64,000 bases of DNA from Branchipolynoe longqiensis (taxonomy: Eukaryota > Annelida > Polychaeta > Phyllodocida > Polynoidae). Shown here piece after piece: positions 1 through 10,449 of the stretch. The notes under the pieces are model-generated. The model was given only the letters and a program-made list of their open reading frames with translations. It was not told the origin of the DNA and made no database searches. The stretch lies in assembly GCA_030323885.1 (NCBI GenBank), contig CM059194.1, forward strand, positions 7,401,686-7,465,685, given 5' to 3'. Numbering within the stretch: position 1 is the stretch's first letter; each line of letters opens with the position of its first letter. The translations under genes were made by a program, and so were the position numbers.

Positions 1-14
1 GGGTAAGAAAGCGT

Positions 15-600
15 ATAAAGTTGCATAGTCCAATGGTTATGGGTTGCTGTCTTGTTTGTTGTTAATGTACAATTTACTTCAGGTCGGAGTAACTGTTTTT
101 TCATAATTAAAAATAAAAATGACCAACTTTGGAGATAGAAAGTGAACACATGCAAAATAATTTTAGTGTGCATGCCAAAAGGCTGAAAATAGGCGAGGGT
201 TTGACCTGCAGCAGAGTCAGGTTCTGTTGAGTTCACCAATGCCAGGTACACACCTACCGTTTATCCACACCCACCTACCGTTTACGATCTAAAACTGGCC
301 AAAAGTCGGTAGGTGTGCGATACCCTAGCACATCTACCGATTGCGATTCACGACTTAAAACTCAGTTTCAGGGCTAAAACTGCTTGCTTGTGATTACGAT
401 TCGCGATTCGAAAAATGAATCGGCCCGTTTTCAGTCGTACGGTCGTCGCGAGTTTTAGTGCGCGAATCCTATACGGTAGGTGTGTACTTGGCATTAGTGT
501 GCCTTCGATTCAGCAAAAATGTCCAGCAAATGCACCAGTACTTCAGTTGGACATGTAGGATCAAACACAGGCACGCGCTTTGGTTTTTAGACATTTCCAA
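15..600 (+). mobile_element. MITE with AAGTTGCATAGTCC ends, interrupted copy
   Basis: It begins with the terminal motif AAAGTTGCATAGTCC shared by copies at 12240, 18098, 37323 and 46327. Its body (a block ending AGTAACTG, then a block like GTTTGACCTGCAGCAG) follows the same order as those copies until a second element interrupts it at 234-499. The family body resumes after 500, but the right terminus is not recognisable, so the end given is approximate. It lies in anillin intron 2. No coding capacity is seen. Confidence 0.6.
234..499. mobile_element. 266-bp MITE with 27-bp inverted ends
   Basis: The left end CACCAATGCCAGGTACACAC and the reverse complement of the right end CACTAATGCCAAGTACACAC match with two differences, and the match continues through CTACCGT. 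The CACTA-like start is suggestive of the CACTA group, but no clear target duplication is visible. It sits inside the preceding MITE copy, so it is the younger insertion. It has no ORF. Confidence 0.65.
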
Positions 601-762
601 CAACTAACGGCAGGGCAGAGGCACTGATATATCGGGGTGTACTACCTGGGCGCCAGCAGTCTTCAGAGCCGCAATCTGCGACAGAAAACCCCACACATTA
701 ACCTAATTCTTGAAAGTGTATTACTGTAAACGGTTTCAAAATATACAAACCAGTAATAAATC

Positions 763-960
763 CAGTGCTTTCAAAATGAGCCGACACATGCTATCAGCGT
801 TATCTACATGCACACATGCAATTTGTAAGTTTTCCCACAACATAGACAATTCTCCATAGTGCTGCGTGCTGAGGTACCAAGGGCAGAGCATATGCAACAT
901 CTACAATTCCAGCTACTATTTCCCAAACATCAGAAATGGGACGGAACCTAATCTAATTGT
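763..960 (+). repeat. Dispersed repeat, paired with 40875-41050
   Basis: Both copies begin AGTGCTTTCAAAATGAG and share, in order, CTACATGCACAC, CACAACATAGAC and CATAGTGCTGC. Identity fades towards the right. The nature of the repeat is unknown. Confidence 0.5.
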
Positions 961-1128
961 GGTATACTTATCATGTTATTTTGCTGTAGATGAATTACGC
1001 AGGCCCCGTTTTCAGTTATTTGTGAATGTGGTTTATACCACCCTCTTTAAATTGATCTCTGAATGCAAATAATGGTAAGCACAGATACCTCCTAACCACG
1101 CACTAGCCCCGTTGCGCTTCATACATAC

Positions 1129-4100
1129 CATCATCCTGTGAGAAGGACGAGTTGCTGTCTGTGACGGTCTCGTTATGCTCCCCAAGTGGCACCGGTCTCT
1201 TCCGTGGTGCGGCCTGTTCGGACATTTTCTTTTCGAGGACCTCGCGACGAGCCCTAGCCCGATCCATGAGGCGCTGTAAGATACAGGTCAGGGCATTAAA
1301 AAACAATCACCCAGTAACTGACTATGCCAGTCGAAGGAGAAAGAGAGGACAACACCACAAGGTCTCCCACCATCCCATCAGTGTTTAACGGTCATGCAAG
1401 TCAGTCGCTAATGTACACACTGCGAAGCTCCAACAATATCATTCCAAAACCCCAACAGAAACCCACTAAAAATATAGAAAATTGCATACACTGATGGTAT
1501 TTATATAACTTACAAGCGTGATAAAGTTCTTGAAAAATTATGGTTTCTATTATAATAATAAAAATATTTAACCACGCAAGCATGGATACCATCAGGGAAG
1601 GATTGATTTCTGAGAACTGCCCCAGACAGTACATATGTGAAGATGTGGAATTCAAAGCTATTTTCATTTGGATTTCAGGGAGGAAAACACGATGGGGGAT
1701 GGCAATTTCAGACTAATTTAGATCAGTGGGAACAGATTAATTACCTAAAACAGGTAAGGCTTTCCAAGGCCTTGAAATGTGGCAGATGAAGTTTGCAGGC
1801 CCTGTACAGACCTTGATTATGTGCAAATACCCCATAGAAACCAAATATCAAAATAACTAAAATCGTGTACACTGATGGTATTGGTATGTAAATAAACGCA
1901 ATAATATCCTTGAAATATTATGGCTTCCTCTTTATAATATTTTTTAAAAAGCAAGCAGAGACCATCAGGGAATACCTAATTTCTAAGAACTGCTCCCGAC
2001 AGGCAGTCTATTAGCTACTCCAAACAGGCTGCCATCAGTGACTCAGACAGACTGCATGAAACCTGGCAGGAGTTGGCCCTGAACCCCCATGTCTTTTGTG
2101 TGGCAGTGATTGGCATGTTAAACAGTAACTACAATTATCTATCAATGGCAGAACAGAAGACAGTTTGAGCCTCATTTTGAGACCAAACATGTTGAGATAC
2201 ATATGATAGAAGTGAGGCCAAATTCAAAGGAAAAGTTGAAGACAAGATTTCACAGTGACAAATAAAAAGATTCCAGGTTCAACACCTGTCAAATTGAAGG
2301 GCAAGCCCTTTGCTATTAAAGCAGCATAAACAATAGTAAATTGATTCACGGCACGCGAATCAAGACACTGAAGAAGTGAGACCGATTTGGCAACCGGCGA
2401 GCTGAAAACACTATTTCAAATGTTCCAAAGTGGATGATTGCTGTAACTGATTCCCACTACATAAAAATGTTCTGTCTGTGATAGAGACTTGCAGAAAAAT
2501 TTCAAATATCAGATAGACTTTCAAAACAAATGTATTCTGATAAAGCACTTTTAAGACCTTTAATTTGACATATGAAAGGACTTAATATGTCATGTAGAAG
2601 CAAAGTTATGGTTTATAATGTACCCCAAAAAAGGGCTATTTACCTCACAGTAAGTACATAGCGTTACAGGGGCAGGAAATTTACCATGGTAGCATCAAGC
2701 AGCCAAGGGGGGAATTTCTTTCAATGAAGACTATTTAGGTTTGGTTGTTGGAGTTTGACATCCGGGCAACATCTAATCTTATATCAGGATGGGTACTGAC
2801 TTGTGACAGTGCTCACTCATGACAACTTATTAAGTTTATAGCCATATTTATAATAGACCAACTTGACCTAGTAGGGATGGTCTGTGGCACGGCGGCCGCA
2901 AATGAATGGCGCCGAGGCGTGAATGCCTAGTGGTGCAAGGCAGAGGTGAGATTGTCAGCAAAAGTGTTATAACTCTCAAATCACACCACATACCGGCAAA
3001 TCGCTTGGCATACACACAGATAACATGTTATAAGAATAAGAACCGTATTATAATAATTTTATATGGGGGCCATTTACCGATTGCCATGACCGAGCTTTCA
3101 AAGTTGGGTGACTTGAGTTCTTTTCTCAGCTGAACTATCACATATTCCTGGAAAATGGCCTTACAGAATGTTGATATCTTAAGCATTTGGATTACCATTC
3201 AACATGTGTACTGTTCATACATAAAACATGAGAAAAAGATTCATAAGGGGTGTTTGCACATGATGACGCTCTACACGGTCAACCTTTCCCTATGGAGCGA
3301 GGTGTGAGGACCCGCACATGTGGATTTGCAAGTCTCTACCATTGAGCAGTGAATGCTGTGTTTGTAATGTGGAGTGTATTGAAGACATTGTGAAGGCATA
3401 TAACCAAATTTCATGTCATGAATGGTAGTTGGAACACAATTTTAGTGTTCAATTGTCTACATTTTTAAAGTACATGCGAGTTATAGATACAGTTCTGCTG
3501 ATTCTAGTGATACCAAATTTATCTGTATCTTAATTAGAAGAAGAGATATGTCATCTTTGAAATTTCCATGAAAATGTTACTTTTATTCATAGGTAGTAAA
3601 TAGGTACCATAGTGTTAACTTCACAACAGGGTCAATTTGACATTTTAGCTGTTTTAATAGTTGTACATCTGTGTTATTTTTTTGTTTTTCTTCACGAAAA
3701 AAAAGAGAAAAAAGCAATCCATATGATATATGAAACTTGATTATCTGCCTAGTTTTGGTTTCCAAGTATCTGCACATGTTCTATGGCTTTGTGAATTTCC
3801 TACTTTGGCCAATCTTGTTTTTGGATGAAAAAAATCCCTCAAAATTATATTTTAAAGGCTCATAACTTTTGAACCAATTATCACATCAAGATAAATTTTA
3901 CACCACTGAAGTCGGTGTATAAAGTTCCATCTGATTATCACAAAATTGAAATGCAAATATAAATTTTTTTTAAATCAGTTTGGGGTACCTAGTACTATAT
4001 ATTGTGAGTTTTTGTTGTTTAAAAAAGAAACTAACATACATGTGCCAAAAAAGGTAAAATATGTCAACAGAGGTAGATAAGTTAGAGACTTGCGTAACAT

Positions 4101-7100
4101 TTTCAAATATCAGATAGGCATTCAAAACAAATCTATTCCGATAAAGCACTTTAAGACCTTTAATCTGACATATAGATGGACTTAATAGGTCAAGTAGAAG
4201 CAAAGTTATGGTGCATAATGTACCCCAAAAATGGGCTATTTTCCTCACAGTAAGTACATAGGGTTATAGGGGCAGGAATTTTGACCGGGGTAGCATCGAG
4301 CAGCCAAGGGAGGGATTTCTTTCAATGAAGACTATATAGGTATGGTTGTTGGAATTTTACATCCGGGCAACATCTAAATTCTAATCTCACATCAGGACAG
4401 GTATTGACTTGTGACAGTGCACACTCATGATGACTTTATAGCAAAGTTAGTGGTTGAAGCCAGCCTTATATACACCAAGTATGAACGGTCTGCGCCACGG
4501 CGGCCACAGATGAGTGGCTCCAAGGTGTGAATGCCAAGTGGCATGAACAGAAGTGAGAGTGTCAGAAAAATTGTTATAACTCTCAAATCGCACCATATAC
4601 AAGCAAATCGCTTGGCAAATACACAGATAACATGTTTAAGAACCAGATTATATTAATTTTATATGTGTGAGATTTACCAATTAGTGGCAAGGAGCCCACA
4701 AAGTTTAGTGATTTTTTAGTCCTTTTCTCAGCTCAGGGATGAAAGTGCTCTCCGGGAAAAAAAGTGGAAATGCTGATATTCTCCCATAGGCTTAGCATTG
4801 TCAGGGAATCGCGGAAAAATACCGGAAGTCAGGTTTCATATATATTGGTATACGCTGAAAGTGCTGCACCGTTTGAAGCATGTATTAGTAGTGTATGCTG
4901 ACAGTGCTGCGAACGCTTGGAGCATTTATTAATATTAGTAGTGTATGCTGATAGTGCTGCGGCATCAGCACCACATATTAGTAGTATAGGCTGATGGTGC
5001 TGCGGGATTGAAAAATCCCGGAAATCCGCGGAATCGCGGAGATCTTTCATCTCTGTCAGCTGAATTGTCATATATTTTTTCTTGGAAAATGACATACCAG
5101 AATGTTGATATCCTAAACATTTTAATTGCCATTCAACATTTGTACTGTTCATTCATAAAACATGAGAAAAACAATGTTCTATAATGCCTGTTTGTGCTCC
5201 ACGAGGTCAACATTTTCCTATGGAGCGATGCGTGAGGACCCATATATGTAGGTATGTTGACATCGACGCGCTGCGCGGCCGCGGTGTTGTTCCCGATCGC
5301 TGTGATCGGGAGTGCGCGAACGGTTCTCAACATCGCTACCCAAATCGCTTCTCATAGGCTAACCGGTGGGGGGATCGGGGAATCATTATCACCACATATA
5401 AAGGAAAGCTTTCTGAATGTCATAGTTTTCGAATTTTGCATTTCTGCTGATTCGTTCGTTCGTGACACAATTTTGAACATTTGCACTCATTTGTGGATGC
5501 TCAAATCAGTTCAAAATCACTTTGGCCATAAATAAAAAATAAATGGCCCAGATTATTAATGTCTTTTCTCACATTATACCAAATATTATCAAGGTACTAT
5601 ACTTCGAAAGTGGTTAATTTTGAAACGGAAAGTGTCATGACTTTGGCACTATAGTGACAGGCTTACCTCTGCCTTGCACTCATTTTCGGTTTAAAATCAG
5701 TTCAAAATCACTATGGGGATAAATAAAAAATATGTAGCCCAAATTATTAAGGTCTTTTCTCACATTATACCAAATATTATCCCAATCCTATATGTCGAAA
5801 GTGGTTAATTTTGAATCGGAAAGTGACATGGTTGTGTTCCACGCACACCAACACGCATACTGGCTTAAGGTCACAACCATTGCCTTTGTTTCAGTTTAAT
5901 TACAGGACCCAAAAACATGCGATTTTAAATATTAAAAAAATCATAACTTTCTTAATACTAGACCGATATGCATGATCTTTGTGTCATTTAAAAGCATTTG
6001 TTTGGCTCTTTTCAATGGTATGAGTATCATTTCTATATGATAAATTTAAAAAAAATTCCAACATACCTAATATATGCGGATTTGCAAGTCTCTAGATAAG
6101 TTATATTTACCAACCTTCCGAAAATAGAGCTTTTAATTCAGAAAAAAACCTTAACATATCTGTCGCTGCATCAGACTCTGTTCTGGCTCAATGCCAAATA
6201 AATGCCCGGCTGTAACAGTCTCACATTCCTGAGAGTACACCCCCCCCCCCGATCCCTGCACACAGGTGCGTGACCCACCAGGGATAACGCGAGTACCCTC
6301 ACGCATGCATTAACTTATTAAGCCGTTGCACATTCAAAATTATATTCCATAAGGTACATGTCATATATAACAGTAATAATTTGCTGAAGGTCCACCATAA
6401 CATAAGTTAATATAGAGTCCATATTCTAACAGTGAGTAACAGTACGTCTAGATGAGTAGATCTAAATCAAGGACAAGGGGGAAAGATCTCAGTAAATGAT
6501 TAAAATGAAATACCTTCAGACCGTTCAGTTGGTGTAAACATCATTAACATGATTACATGCCTCTACGTCTACCTCAACCACTGCAACCAGTGGCAGTAAA
6601 ACAAATGATTCAATATCGTACACGCACCAAATAAATTGATGTATTAATGGCAGGAAATAGGTTAAATATTAAAATAACCATCAATCAGCATAAATACGAT
6701 ACAAAAGAGTAAGTGTTTCAACTGTTTGAAACAGTGTTTGTAGTGTTTTGTTGACTTGGACTTAGTTTTAGCTCAAGCTGTTCACCTGACACCTGTTGAA
6801 GAGCCTGTTCTGCTGTGTTCAAGTTCAGTCACAATCACTGAATCAGTGAATGATGAATTGAATGATGATTGAATCAGTGTTGTTGTTGTTGTCTTTTTAA
6901 AAGTACCCACATGTGATCCTTATCCAGGCGATTGGTATTATATTATAAAACAAATTAATTGCATCGACATACTAGAATAAGAATATAAAACGAACAGAAA
7001 GTTATCTTTGAAAACTGTCCTTAAAATTAAAGGAATACCCTGAACTTGAAGAAGGCTCCAGCCTCCTGTGCCACTGTGCCAGAGTCTGTGGCGACCTGCC

Positions 7101-7236
7101 GCCACCAGCCTGGCCGTGGCGGCGGGCACTTTGACTTGGCCTGTGTTCAGAGCGCCTGCTCGCGTCAGTTTGCCGCTAATCCAAACAATTCTAATACACA
7201 TATAGTAATAAAACCTACCTGTGTAAAAGGATCCAT
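1129..7236 (-). CDS. anln: Anillin, 5' part of gene (coding exons 1 and 2)
   Basis: Anillin is the scaffold that links RhoA, actin, myosin II and septins in the cytokinetic ring. Coding exon 1 is 7236-7219: ATG then five codons giving MDPFTQ, followed by the donor CAG|GTAGGT. Coding exon 2 is 1273-1129, with acceptor ATCTTACAG before CGC and donor GATG|GTATGT. Both junctions agree in phase (phase 0 into exon 2, phase 1 out). The joined start MDPFTQRLMDRARARREV, followed by LEKKM, closely matches the conserved anillin N-terminus, a basic arginine-rich helix. Exon 2 then runs into a Ser/Asp-rich stretch. Only 54 residues are inside the window; the actin-binding, anillin-homology and PH regions must lie to the left. 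Intron 1 (7218-1274) is full of transposons. The start is the first ATG of the conserved motif. Recognition is from family knowledge of this terminus, and the phase agreement supports it strongly. Confidence 0.9.
2484..3336. mobile_element. TA-flanked DNA element, family X, copy A (uninterrupted)
   Basis: The ends are GAGACTTGCAG on the left and TGCAAGTCTC on the right, exact inverted repeats over about 10 bp. Both are flanked by TA, as expected for Tc1/mariner-type insertion. The 853-bp body is shared with copy B (4085-6092) and with 47054-49845. It carries an old SINE fragment near 2757-2840 that copy B also has. No transposase frame remains, so it is non-autonomous. Confidence 0.8.
4734..5055 (-). 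mobile_element. MITE with CAGGGATGAAAG ends and 6-bp target duplication
   Basis: The left end CAGGGATGAAAG and right end CTTTCATCTCTG are inverted repeats with one mismatch. The flanks are TCAGCT on both sides (4728-4733 and 5056-5061). Copy A of family X has the uninterrupted sequence TTCTCAGCTGAA, which proves the 6-bp duplication. The interior has several copies of a motif like GCAGCACTATCAGCGTATAC, spaced by about 40-70 bp. A sister copy in opposite orientation is at 48920-49396. The CAGGG start resembles hAT elements, but the duplication is 6 bp and not the usual 8. Confidence 0.85.
5249..6069. mobile_element. 821-bp DNA element with 7-bp target duplication
   Basis: The ends are TAGGTATGTTG on the left and CAACATACCTA on the right, perfect 11-bp inverted repeats. 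ATATATG flanks both sides (5242-5248 and 6070-6076), and copy A shows the empty site. The interior has a GC-rich patch at 5262-5330 with short palindromes, then a tandem duplication of about 190 bp (5510-5640 and 5700-5830) that shares TTTTCTCACATTATACCAAA. No transposase frame is seen. Confidence 0.8.
6093..7218. other. Anillin intron 1 remainder, no recognised feature
   Basis: I see AT-rich intron sequence without a recognised gene or repeat. Short C10 and trinucleotide (GTT) runs occur near 6240 and 6880. Confidence 0.5.
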
Positions 7237-7673
7237 CTTGGAGAGTCCCTTGTTCACGATATAACGGAACACTAGCCTTCACAGGCCCTCTTCTTATGAA
7301 TGTTGATCCCAAAACGCAAGTGGCAAGTTTGAAACTGGCGGTTTAGGTCTCGCGCTTTCTCGCGGTGCACGAGGTCCGCCGGCACACACGCTGTCTGCGT
7401 GATTTACGCTGTCAGATCTGCGCGAACTGGTTGGTTTCAAAGACAGTACGGGTAGGTCCTGAAAGAACTAACACTTACTGGCCTGCTACTCCTTTCTAGT
7501 TCTGGTAAAGCATACCGGCGAATCTGGAGGAACTGAAGTTTGGATCCACCAATGACTTATAAAATGGTCGAGGCTATTCGCAGAGCTGCTTTGCTCTGCG
7601 ATTTAGCACAAAAATGATTATTATTCGTAAAGGCTGCGACTTGGCTGAAGAATGATTATTACTCGCAGAGTAG

Positions 7674-7800
7674 ACACTTGCAGAAAAATTAAAATACCAA
7701 ATAGCCCGACAAGACAATATTCTGTTAAAATACATCAAACCCTTTAATTTGGCATATAGATGGACTTCATAGGCATATCAGAAGCAAAGTTATTACAGTA
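7674..7800 (+). mobile_element. Family X left-end fragment
   Basis: ACACTTGCAGAAAAATT, CCTTTAATTTGGCATATAGA and AGAAGCAAAGTTATTACAG follow in the same order as the left 300 bp of copy A at 2484. It is truncated and diverged. Confidence 0.6.
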
Positions 7801-7804
7801 AATA

Positions 7805-8282
7805 ACCATCATGTAAATGGGTCACTCTCCTGAAAACTGGCCAGAAGTGTCACATGGAGAGTTAAATTCTAATATTTGAATTTCTAAAGGGACCAGATAT
7901 AGGTCGCTGGCGACGGGAACCGTACTCCGACAAATGCTCTCCAAGCACAACCTTGTTTGGTTTTTATGTTTAAAGAACCCAATTTGTGTGGGGAGAATAG
8001 GGGACCCACTTCACCACCAGAAGTGGGTCAGTTCTGAGGCTGGGACTAGCTGGCAGCTGTTGTTTTAAAAATGGCTGGGTGAGTGGAGATAAGGGAGAGT
8101 AAAACTGGGGTATTTTCAATCTTCGTTAGAGTAGTTTAATCAGGAAATATATTTGTGTAATGTAAAATATATGTTAGTACAATTACATTGCATAATTCAA
8201 TGAGAAACAGATATAGATGAAAAACGTTTTGTTGATGAATGTAAAAAAGGTTCAACACTCTAACCACTAGGCCACAGAGACC
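7805..8282 (-). mobile_element. tRNA-derived SINE, minus copy of a head-to-head pair
   Basis: Read on the minus strand it starts at 8282 with GGCCTAGTGGTTAGAGTGTT (a box-A-type tRNA start) and passes directly into the body AACCTTTTTTACATTCA; the rest of the tRNA part is deleted. The body is about 180 bp of close match to the plus copy that starts at 8740. The left limit is approximate; the body ends near the motif GGGTCACTCTCCTG. Confidence 0.65.
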
Positions 8283-8343
8283 ACACATAATTAGTAGTCT
8301 CACTTCAGGCTATTTGTGTATAGGACGTCACATATACAAGGTG

Positions 8344-8426
8344 CGTATGTATGTATGTATGTATGTATGTATGTATGTATGTATGTATGTATGTATGTAT
8401 GTATGTATGTATGTATGTATGTATGT
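8344..8426 (+). repeat. (GTAT)n microsatellite
   Basis: About 20 uninterrupted tetranucleotide units. Confidence 0.98.
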
Positions 8427-8725
8427 TGTTTGTTTGTTGTTGTTTTACATCCTAGCAACATCTAAGGTCATATCAGGATGGGTACCGACTTGTGACAATG
8501 CGCACGCATGGCAACTCTATAGTGCTGCCCCACTGGAATACCAGGCCGCCAGCACCATGACCTGATATCCCACTCAGTCAGATTATCATGACACTGAGCC
8601 AACCAGTCCTTGTCCTATCCTAATAATGCCGAGCGCCAGACTAGGAAGCAACAAGTATCAATTTTTAAGTCATTGGTTTGACTCGACCAGGATTCGAGTT
8701 AGAGCGTCCGTCTCCCGTGTTGGTA
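8427..8725 (-). mobile_element. tRNA-derived SINE, 'CCAACAACCAACC-tail' family (family D)
   Basis: Minus orientation: tRNA-like head on the right (GGATTCGAG-type box B near 8690), then AAACCAATGACTTAAAAATT, the GCTCGG motif, the block CATGGTGCTGG, and a tail ending in a GTTGTTTGTTTG-type run read from the plus strand. The same arrangement recurs at about 15 places in the window. Confidence 0.8.
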
Positions 8726-8739
8726 GATTGTGGGGTCGT

Positions 8740-9020
8740 GAGTTTGTGGCCTAGTGGTTAGAGTGTTGGACTTGTAATCTGAAGTTGTTTGGTGCTGTGG
8801 GTTCAAACCCCATACACTCCAGAACCTTTTTTACATTCAAGAACAAAAATACGTTTTTCATCTATATCTGTTTCTCATTGAATTATGCAATGTAATTGTA
8901 CTAACATATATTTTACATTACGCAAATATATTTCCTCATTGCACTACTCTAAAGAAGACTGAAAATACCTCAGTATTACCCTCCCTTCTCTCCACTTGCC
9001 CAGCCAATGACACAACAATC
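8740..9020 (+). mobile_element. tRNA-derived SINE with intact tRNA-like head
   Basis: Positions 8740-8820 fold as a tRNA-like cloverleaf: acceptor GAGTTTG against TACACTC (6 of 7 pairs), anticodon arm TTGGA-CTTGTAA-TCTGA, and T arm GTGGG-TTCAAAC-CCCAT. Box A is GGCCTAGTGGTTAGAGTG and box B is GGTTCAAACCC. A long variable arm is present. The body from 8821 is shared with the minus copy at 7805-8282, which makes it a SINE and not a working tRNA gene. Confidence 0.7.
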
Positions 9021-10449
9021 TAGGTCACTCTCCTGTACACCACCAAGTGGAAAAGTTCAGTAGGGCCTACCAAGCATGCACCACCCCTGGGGCACACATC
9101 TGAACTATTCTGAGTTCGTTTGTTTTCCCGACGAGGTATAGATAGTCCTCTTAAAACATTTTTAGTTGCAAATGAAAGCTGGAAATCTCCCCTTTACATG
9201 TAAAATATAAATTGATGAGATAAGAAAAAAACGGTGTAGTCCCTGATTAAGCTATGTAATATGGCAGTAACACACGTGTTGTTCAGACGTAACACATGGC
9301 TAGGATGTCACACAGCAAATCTAAGCAGAATTAAATAATTTCATACTGAGAAGCATATTAATCATGGCATAATTCAAAACCAGACACAGGATTTCAATTA
9401 TTTGGGCCAATAATTTATTAAATAAAAAATGTAATAAATTTCACACTAGCCATTATTCTATCAGTGACTAGCAATAATCATATTTCATTTAGCTTGGCAA
9501 TCAGTACAGATGCCCGGATAGCTTGTAAACTAATCTACCTTCTGTGATAGTACAATCCAGAAGCGACTGTTAAGCCATGTGTTTCAAATTACTTATATGC
9601 AGGGATGATATCTAGATCTACTCTAATCAACAATAAATATTCTGTATTATATGCAGCTGAGACATATTCTTGAATTGATGACAGCAGACATCCGCTAGGG
9701 GTAGATAATTAACGGTCATACAAGGAAGCACATCAGGCACATCTCACTCGCTACAATTTACGCTACCAGACATTCTCTCTTTTTGGATTTGGACCATCTA
9801 CTCTCAGCCAGTATGTTGTTATGATGGGATGGTGGGATGGATTTTTAAGTTTCTCGCAGTTGAGACATCCACGTCGTTACAGCTCAGTGATACGGTGAAG
9901 AATGATTCAACGGGGCTTGTGTGACCGGAAATCAACTCTCCCGGGTTACTGGATTCGAGATCATGTTGTGTAGCTAGGATGCATTACTATGGGCCCGTGG
10001 TCAGGGTTTTTAATTATGCATGTTACCGGCAACATGTACAATATACAGAAATATGTAGCGCTTATATTGATATAAAAAAAGTAATTCCCAGCCATGCTTT
10101 ATTCACTGAATAATTATGTGTACAAAATAAGTAGGACGTTTTTTCATTGATGTTTTAAAATCCCATCCCATGCTGACTAGTTTTCAGGAGAGTGACCCAA
10201 ATGTAAACAACAGCACATGACAAACCAATCAGATGAGCGTCATGGAGGTGTAACAGCCTGCATGCTGATTGGTTAGCAGGTTAGTTGCAGCTCTGCGAAT
10301 TACAGTATCGTTGGCTATAATTCGCAGAGGAGCTCTGCGAATAGTCAGTGCCTGTTGCTGCATGGCGCTTGGCATTATGAGGTCAGGACAGGGACTGGGC
10401 GTACAGTGTGGTGGAGGTGGAGGTCTTGTAGCGTGGCACCGCACAATCT
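9021..10449. other. No gene recognised
   Basis: AT-rich sequence without an ORF of interest. At 10285-10350 there is a palindromic block, CTCTGCGAATTACAG followed by ATTCGCAGAGGAGCTCTGCG, whose reverse complement resembles the block at 7571-7605. Confidence 0.4.

Larger units (their letters stand above)
4085..6092. mobile_element. Family X copy B with two nested insertions
   Basis: It has the same TA-flanked ends as copy A (GAGACTTGCG start, GCAAGTCTC end). Removing the elements at 4734-5055 and 5249-6069 with their target duplications leaves a body about the length of copy A. The order of blocks is identical to copy A, including the SINE fragment at 4355-4440. It lies in anillin intron 1. 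Confidence 0.8.

Noticed and set aside
6938..7312. 124-codon frame on minus as an independent protein
   Set aside because: It overlaps anillin exon 1 in another frame and has no conserved motif.
8740..8820. Functional tRNA gene with TGT anticodon
   Set aside because: It folds well, but it is attached to a body shared with an inverted copy and has an unusually long variable arm for a threonine tRNA.
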